Below are positions 57,773 through 64,000 of a stretch of DNA of 64,000 nt, piece by piece. The stretch's first letter is position 1. Every line of letters starts with the position of its first letter. The notes below the pieces were generated by a model. That model ran no database searches. It was given only the letters and a program-made list of their open reading frames with translations, and had not been told where the DNA came from. The stretch is from Panonychus citri (lineage: Eukaryota > Arthropoda > Arachnida > Trombidiformes > Tetranychidae): positions 1,116,001 through 1,180,000 of the forward strand of contig NW_026515539.1 of the NCBI RefSeq assembly GCF_014898815.1, written 5' to 3'. The translations under genes were made by a program, and so were the position numbers.

Positions 57773-59698
57773 ATGACCACAGGGGCTACTTTACTCGGCT
57801 GTGATTTCGTCGATTCAGCTTTAAATTCACTTGGTGAATTATGGAAACAACATGTTGCTACTCTTGAAAATACAATTGAAAAATTTACCCGTGAATTGAG
57901 GTGAGTCTCATTCTTTTACTTTTCTTCTGTTTCTTTAACTGTCTGTTTTTCTTATTCTGTTATACTAAGTTTATCCACTTCAAAACAAGGAAGTGAGCCG
58001 AGAGTGACCAGAGCTCGAGCCAAGAAAGACGAGGAAATTTCTCCAGTTGAAAGTAACAATGAAAACCAACCACCAACCAAATCTTCTGAAATTAAACAAG
58101 AAAGTGAGTGGACAACAGATGATTCATTTGAAAGTATTGATTCAATTGGAGATGAAACTTATCAAAGAATGATATTAAAAAAGTCTCCCAATTCAAGTCA
58201 CAAGGTCAAAACAGTGAAAAAACGAAAACAAACTGAATATTTTACACCATCAATACCTCACAAATCATCAAGAATAACTCGAGCAACAGCCAACAAGATT
58301 ACACCGGAAATCGGAAAAACAAAGATTAGTCTTTTAACTAAAGCTTCATCTTCTGTTACCAAATCTTCAAATGGTACAACAACAAGTGGAAGTAGTATCG
58401 CCAGTTCACAGGCTACAATTGCTTCAGTGGGTCGATCAGATTCAGTTAAAGGGAAAAAACCAATTCCTAAAACTTGTACTACCCCAGATACAAAAACATT
58501 AACCGCTTCTGCCGCTAAGAGAAGATTAGAGGAAGAAGAGAAGAGAAAAGCTAATTTAGCCCAAATGAAAGAGAAAGAGGAGAAAGTGATTCAAAATAAG
58601 CAAGAAAATCTCAAGATTAAAGCCCAGATGACGAAATTAAAGAACGAAGAGAAAAGAAGAAGAATTGAACAAATGAAGAGAAAAGAGGAAGAAGAGTTGA
58701 GAGAAAAACGTCTAAAGGAACAATCTAAATTGGAAGAGATTGAAAAACGTAGAAAAGAAAAAGAAGAAGCTCGAAGACGAGAACTCCAAAGGAACCAAGA
58801 AGCAGCTAAAAAGAAACAAATAGAATTTGATTTGAGAAAACAACAAGAAGAGGAAGAGCGAAAAGCTCGTCTTTTGAAGCAAGAGGAGCAAAATAAACAA
58901 AAAAAGATTGAAAATGAACGTATTCGAATAGAACAAGATAAAATTCTTAAGATGATCGCTCAACATAATAGTAATTTCCAGAAAGGCCAAAACACTTCAG
59001 CAACACAGCAAAAAGTTGATCATCCTGGTACATTCAAACAACCTTTGCCACCAACACCAAGTGAAGTTCAACCTGCGTTACCATTGAATAGAACATTTTC
59101 CGTTGACAAAGAAGGAGAATCAGTAATGAACGAAAAAGAGTTAGTGAAAAAAGAAGGAGAATCAGCGAAGAGCGAAAAAGAATCGGCGACAAAAGAAGCG
59201 AAACCAATAAAAGTTGAAAGGTAAATTTAATTGTAGTTAACGAATCATCAACAAGCGAAACAAAAAATTAATTTGATTTACCTGTTTAATTGTTTCATTG
59301 ATCTAATTTTGTTTTTACCTTTGCATTTTAGTTACCAAATTACACCTCCACCTAAACCGAAACCTAAACAAATGCCAGTAAATTACGATATCAGTGATAT
59401 AAAGTCTGATGATGATACTGATGATGAAGAACGACCAAGAAAATTGATACCCTCTTGGGCTAAAGGTGATGCGTTAATAGCGGCTTTGGATAAACAATTT
59501 GCGAAATCACGTCGAGCTCGTGAAAGACAAATACGTGAGATTTTCCCCTGTTATGATTACACGATTGACTTGATCGAGATATTCAACACTAATCGCGTTG
59601 TCCATCCCAAATACGATAAGCGAACCAGTTCAGCTGTATGGAGCTCTCCACCCTGTAACTCAACAATCAACTATAGCATGATAACAGATGATATCTAA
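57773..59698 (+). CDS. INCENP: INCENP, chromosomal passenger complex scaffold
   Basis: Three exons, 57773-57900, 57994-59220 and 59332-59698, give 573 residues. INCENP ties Aurora B to survivin and borealin and targets the complex to centromeres and the spindle midzone. Residues 1-43 form the N-terminal helix (LLGCDFVDSALNSLGELW) for survivin/borealin. A Ser/Thr/Lys-rich part follows, then a long charged helix at about 180-325 (EEEEKRKANLAQMKEKEEKV and similar) of the single-alpha-helix type. The C-terminal IN-box begins YDISDIKSDDDTDDEE, continues PRKLIPSWAKGDAL and ends with KRTSSAVWSSPP, in which the TSS motif (about 550-552) is the Aurora B phosphorylation site. The acceptor at 57993 was chosen because the nearer AG at 57989 gives a stop. 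Confidence 0.94.
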
Positions 59699-60178
59699 AA
59701 TATTAATTTTTTATTCATAAGAAAAGTTATCCACTATCATCGTACATGAATATTGATTAAATTGTGTTTGAGTATTTGTTTCCTTTTCACCAAATGTCAA
59801 TGTGAAAATGGCCACTTTCCAATCCCGTCGGTCAACTGTAAATGATGTTTCATATTTATTACCATTAATGAAGCCTATTGACTTTTTGGGACATTTTCGA
59901 CACTCGATTGAAAAGAGAGAGAGAGAGATAGAGAGAGTTTTATCGTAATCATCAAATTCACCAAAGGCATCGTCAACTTTTGTCCTTAATCAATTTTTAT
60001 TTTTTGGGCAAATGTTATTTTAATGATTTGATTTCTTACTTCATTTCAATTACACTTTATTTTGTTGATATTTATCATTCTATCCCGTTCATTTATCCTT
60101 TGCAACTCGCTGAAGAAAATGTTGCCAGACAATTAAACAAATTTAGAATTACAATAAACGAAATGGGTTACAAAAGTT
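59699..60178 (+). other. Spacer after INCENP, with a possible unidentified coding remnant
   Basis: About the last 80 bp (60100-60180) read LAEENVARQLNKFRITINEM on the plus strand, which looks protein-like but I cannot name it. The rest is 3' UTR-like DNA with a short GA run near 59920. Confidence 0.3.
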
Positions 60179-60205
60179 TTATTGTTTGATTTGTTGATTA
60201 ACTAA

Positions 60206-60526
60206 ATTGATTGTGTCAGTTTCTCCATCAGGTAAGTTAAACTTTTGTTTGTTTCTTGATAAACATTGAGCCACTTGATCAGTAAATCGACTTTTATTCA
60301 GGAAGTGAATACAATTCTCTAGTCTTGACTTTAATTTTCCAGTAAATTGTTGATAATCATTAGGAATTGTCTCATTATCCATGTCAATTGGTAAATAATT
60401 TAGAGATGATGATTGATTGGAACACTTTCTCCATCTACTTTTCCTTTGCCGATTAACAAGAGTAAATCCATCAGAAGAAATAGAAGCTAAAAAAGAAATT
60501 GAAAAAAATAGAAGAAATAACAACAC
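60206..60526 (-). pseudogene. SRRD copy 2, N-terminal segment
   Basis: Matches 57374-57595 of copy 1: RKSRWRKCSNQSSSLNYL, NETIPNDYQQFTGKL and then the 26 bp that copy 1 lacks (reading NCIHFLNKS). An acceptor-like TTTTTTAG precedes ASISSDGFTLV at about 60488, so this retains the older exon start. At GACACAATCAAT the match with copy 1 ends and the frame soon stops. The remainder of the gene is not downstream on this strand but upstream, at 61099-61608, so the copy is permuted. Confidence 0.7.
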
Positions 60527-61098
60527 GATCTGAAGTGTAGAATAAGTTAATCATTATAATTACCCATTTAATTGTTAAGAAAATAACACTTTCTTAATCA
60601 TTTATCATATCATTCATATTTGATTAGTTCAATTGTTAAATCTGAGAAAGAAATATAATCAAATCGTTTTCTTTTCCGATTCAATCGATGTTGATTCTTT
60701 CTCGTCTTGGGGAATTCGTCACTTATTTTACAAATTAATCTTTTGCTTGGAACCAGAAGAAACCATTCAGTTAATTATTAAAAGATTCCAGGTTGATAAT
60801 CAGATAATTCTGAAAGATAATCAATAGAAACTAATTCATCAAATCAAAACTATTGTACCTCTCATGAAGAAAAGCGATAGAAATTGCACTTCGAAAGTGC
60901 TTAAAAAATGCTGCTAGTTAAACACCTTCACTTAAACTATTAACAGGAAGACTTGTAGGTTCTAATATTCAGTGTGAACAAGATGCGAAAATCATTGTAA
61001 GTGTATTAGCATAAGTGATACTACTAGTACAATCAACTGACAGTTGTAATTAATGAGACCAATTAACTAATCATATGGTTTCTCAATGACAATCACAG
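60527..61098. other. Debris between the two SRRD copy 2 segments
   Basis: An open frame at 60633-60827 (SIDVDSFSSWGIRHLFYKL) is unidentified. 60921-60992 is a degraded piece of the REXO4 sequence found at 62959-63043 (see separate entry). The rest is AT-rich. Confidence 0.5.
60921..60992 (+). pseudogene. Degraded fragment of the REXO4 domain
   Basis: The bases ACACCTTCACTTAAAC, then TTAACA, and TAATATTCAGTGTG with AAGATGCGAAA are shared in order with 62959-63043, in the same orientation, with about 17 bp deleted across the catalytic His codon. No open frame links it to anything. It shows that part of the REXO4 gene was also copied locally and lost. Confidence 0.65.
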
Positions 61099-61608
61099 TT
61101 AATTTACGACCATTTCTTTGGAAAATACATCATCTGAATAGATTGGTTTCTTTTTTGGATCACAATTAGCAATCGATAGTAAATTCGTATGTTCATCAAC
61201 ATCGTTGATTTGAGTGAAAAAATGGACACTTAAATCATTAAAAGCTTCGTAAATATCTCGAGGTGGATCCAATTTAAATTCATCGATTAATTTACTTTCA
61301 GTGATGCCAATTAAATAAGAGTATTCGGCTTGTTGGTCGTTAGAGATGAAAGAGTTGACCAGAGAATTGAAACTTGTTCCTAATAAGACAATTTGATTCA
61401 AATTGTTTGGTAACCAATTAGCCCAAAGTAAATTGTTGTACATTGGAAGTGGACAATGGGGCATAAAGAAAAGGGTTCTTGTGGTAACTGATTTAGCTCC
61501 TTTCTCATTGTCATCAATCAAATTGAATCCATTTTCGATTAGAAATTTTTTTTCTCGTATTCGGTGAAAACGGGATCGTAAATGAGCCAAAGATCACAGG
61601 TTAGAATA
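61099..61608 (-). pseudogene. SRRD copy 2, C-terminal segment, frameshifted
   Basis: Matches copy 1 at 56720-57239 with few differences (FLIENGFNLID, MPHCPLPMYNNLLWANWL, SLVNSFISNDQQAEY). A two-base insertion in the A run of the EYEKKF codons shifts the frame, so the upstream residues CDLWLIYDPVFTEY read in another frame. The similarity ends abruptly near 61608. The first SRR1-core residues present in copy 1 (57240-57373) are absent. It is a pseudogene segment. Confidence 0.75.
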
Positions 61609-61799
61609 TGAATCGTATTATACGATCAGTCTCCATCTGGTGGTTCGAATTTAAATTCTTTTTGGTTTTACTCTTTCCCTGAAGAGGCGCCAGAGAAGAG
61701 GAAAAGTAACTCATGTGGTCTTGTTTTGATTTAATTTGTTTCCATTTTAATTGTTAATTGTTTTGCTTGTTTTGACTGTTTTTCCTTTAGTTTAGCACA

Positions 61800-63149
61800 A
61801 TGATTGACTATTATAAGGTTCTCGGTGTCAAGAAAGATTCATCGAAATCTAAAATTAAAAAAGCGTAAGTTTGTAATTGTTACTTGTTTTGTTTGTTTTT
61901 AAAGCGTTGGAATTGTGAGATTTGCTTTAATTTGGTTGATAACAATTCATTCGTGCTTTTAGATTTAGACAATTTGGTTTTAAATGGCATCCGGACATGA
62001 GGACGGATAATAAGGACGAAGCTAAAAGAAGGTTTCAAAAAATTTGTGAAGCATATGAAGTCTTGACCAATGGTAATTATAATCATTTTTTTCTCACCAT
62101 TTCAATTCTATTACTTATCCTCCTGTTTTCTTTTAATACTCTTCATCATCTCAGTGAACTTTTTCTCCTTTCTGTCTCTATCTTTTTGTCTTCTCATCAC
62201 TTATCTTCTCTGTTTATGTTTCTTTTCTCTTATAAAATTTTTAGATAGATACAAGAAAGTTTATGATTCTTATTATGAGGATCGATCCGTTGAAGGCAAG
62301 AAAAAATTCAGCACTATTAATCTAAACAGTCAATTCAATTTTCGTATTCCGGAGGAATTGTTCAGAGAAACTTTTGGAGGAAATAAAAGAAACGTTGAAA
62401 GAGATGGTTTTCACAATGGATCAAATGAAAAATCTAATGAAAATTATGATAAATCTCACGATAGACTTAACGAAAACTATTCCAACGAGCCTGATAAACA
62501 ATCCGATGAACCGTCTATTGATCAGTCCAATCAAAAGGCCAATGAAACCGTCGATGAAAATGTCAATTCGAAAGATCCGAATAACCTCTTAACTCGTGCG
62601 ATTGGCATGGATTGTGAGATGGTTGGTGTTGGTGAGCAAGGAAAACAATCAGTTTTAGCTCGAGTCTCACTTGTTAATCAATTTGGTAACTGTATTTACG
62701 ATAAATATGTTAAGCCACTTGAACCAGTTACCGATTACCGAACATCAGTCAGTGGTATTAGACCAGAGGACATTGCCAATGGAGAAGATTTCAAGACAGT
62801 TCAAAAAGAAGTTTACGATATAGTTAGTCCTAAAAATCGAATTCTTGTTGGTCATGCTTTACGAAACGATCTTCGGGTTCTTATCTTAGACCATATTATT
62901 CCTAAAAGCCGAATCAGAGATACAGCAATTTATTTTAAGAAAATGTTGAAAGGTAAAACACCTTCACTTAAACGATTAACAAGTCAACTTTTAGGTGCTA
63001 ATATTCAGTGTGGTGAACACGATTCTGTTCAAGATGCGAAAGCGGCAATGATGTTATACACAATGTACAAGAAGAAATGGGAAAACGGAATCAAAGGAAA
63101 ACATAAATTAACAAGAAAAAATGGAAAGTCGATAGAAAACGAAAATTAA
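61800..63149 (+). CDS. Chimeric DnaJ domain-REXO4 RNA exonuclease
   Basis: Three exons, 61800-61864, 61963-62072 and 62245-63149, give 359 residues. Residues 1-70 are a J domain (MIDYYKVLGV, HPD in KWHPDM), followed by IPEELFRETFGG, which parallels FRDPESVFREFFG of the DNAJB6-like gene at 40713-42644; exon sizes (65 and 110 bp) and intron phases are the same. An Asn/Asp-rich linker (about 110-190) leads to a DEDDh exonuclease domain of the REXO4 type: D and E in GMDCEMVGVG, YVKPLEPVTDYRTSVSGI, D in VGHALRNDLRVL, and H and D in EHDSVQDAKAAM, all intact. REXO4 is a nucleolar 3'-5' exonuclease tied to ribosomal RNA. Both functional sites look usable. The DNAJB6-derived part is more diverged in exons than in intron 2. 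Confidence 0.9.
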
Positions 63150-63407
63150 ACATCGATAAGTTATTGCTAATAATATTTTGCAATTTCTCTTTCTTTCATA
63201 CGACTGACAACTCTTCTTCACTCTTTGATTTCCTCTTGTAAACAACTCTATTGTTTTGCTCTCTCTTTTTCTTTCTCTTCCTTTGTTAATGTTTGTGAAT
63301 TTGGTCTCCAATTACCACGTTTAGGTCAATTGTTTCATCTTTTTCTTAATTAACTGTTTTCATTCTTGATTTCTGTGTAGTTAATAATTTAATTATCTAT
63401 TACCACC
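63150..63407 (+). other. Spacer after the DnaJ-REXO4 gene
   Basis: 260 bp of 3' flank with pyrimidine-rich DNA; no gene. Confidence 0.4.
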
Positions 63408-64000
63408 ATGTCGGAGGTTTACTTCTCTTTAATTACCCAAGATGATGTGTCCAGTTCTGCCTGTCACACTCACATTGGAGCTAAAATGCTGATTTTCAAA
63501 TGGAACAATATGTTTATAAACGACGAAATGATGGTGTTTTCAATTAACCTTCGACATACTTGGGAGAAATTGCAATGCTTGAGCTTTTATTGATTGAAAA
63601 TCCAGCCGATGTTTGTGTTATCTCTTCGAGTACACAAGCTCAACGAGCTATTCTTAAATATACTCACTACACTGGAGCCACTCCAATTGCCGGTAGATTC
63701 ACTCTGGTACATTTACAATCAAATTCAAGCTGCTTTTCAGAACCAAGACTTCTTATTGTTACTGATCCACGATTAGACCATCAACCTCTAACTGAGGCTT
63801 CATGTCAATATCCCGTAATTGCTTTCTATGATTCTCCACTTAGATTTGTGACATTGGTATTCCATGTAATAAAGCTCCTCTTTCGATTGGTTTAATGTGG
63901 TGGATGCTCAAGATTCTTAGATTGCGAGGAAAACTTTCTCGAGAAATTCCTTGGGAAACAACTGTTAAAAGTGATTTGTTCTTCTACGAGATCCTGATCA
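63408..64000 (+). pseudogene. Ribosomal protein SA (RPSA) pseudogene, truncated by the window edge
   Basis: Pieces of the 40S laminin-receptor protein appear in order but in different frames: INLRHTWEKL (frame of 63408), then IENPADVCVISS and GATPIAGRFT (frame of 63560), NQIQAAFQ (a third frame), EPRLLIVTDPRLDHQPLTEA (back to the second), and GLMWWMLKILRLRGKLSREIPWE split across the end. The N-terminal part is strongly altered (SSSACHTHIGAKML). No introns are seen, so it is probably an old processed copy. With several frameshifts it cannot make RPSA. It continues beyond 64000. Confidence 0.85.

Noticed and set aside
57985..57993. Nearer acceptor (AG at 57988) for INCENP exon 2
   Set aside because: It gives an immediate in-frame stop; the AG at 57993 restores a full INCENP frame.
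1..64000. CRISPR arrays, operons or bacterial-type systems
   Set aside because: The window is eukaryotic with spliced genes; no spaced direct-repeat arrays were seen.

Overview
The window is nuclear DNA from a compact, AT-rich arthropod genome. The gene set (a thin/NHL-1-type RING protein, Maelstrom, a CLIP-domain protease, cereblon, alkylglycerol monooxygenase, nicastrin, IFT43), the short introns, the many intronless genes and the short intergenic spacers fit a mite best, most likely a spider mite of the Tetranychus type. That assignment is inference. Exon limits below were derived by hand from GT/AG sites, reading phase and remembered family sequences.

Layout. 1-10 kb: 5' half of a TRIM/NHL RING gene (minus), a broken second copy of the kinase exon of PNKP, a small secreted-protein gene, then the complete PNKP gene (minus). 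10-19 kb: AGMO (8 exons), a Tyr/Gly-rich secreted protein and an intronless PDHX-like gene without a lipoyl domain (all plus). 19-33 kb: CLIP serine protease (minus), YIF1 (minus), adenosine kinase (plus), proteasome ATPase Rpt3 copy A (plus), BRK1 (plus), SLC35B4 (minus), a 447-bp inverted-repeat element with a 9-bp target duplication, PTRHD1 (plus). 33-45 kb: cereblon (minus), a single-pass membrane protein (minus), DNAJB6-like co-chaperone (minus), Rpt3 copy B (minus). 45-54 kb: Pro/His-rich secreted protein, Maelstrom and nicastrin (plus), tRNA-Glu(TTC) (minus), IFT43 (minus). 54-64 kb: a secreted bacterial-type PI-PLC (plus), a 293-bp MITE with perfect 66-bp arms, two broken SRR1/SRRD copies around INCENP, a DnaJ-REXO4 fusion gene (plus) and an RPSA pseudogene running off the right edge.

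The genes are mostly unrelated housekeeping or lineage genes, not a pathway cluster. The unusual theme is local duplication with later rearrangement: the PNKP kinase exon, Rpt3, SRRD and the 5' part of the DNAJB6 gene each exist twice here. Two pairs show patchy near-identity that looks like gene conversion, and one duplicate has become a chimeric gene joining a J domain to a REXO4 exonuclease. In that pair an intron is better conserved than the exons around it.
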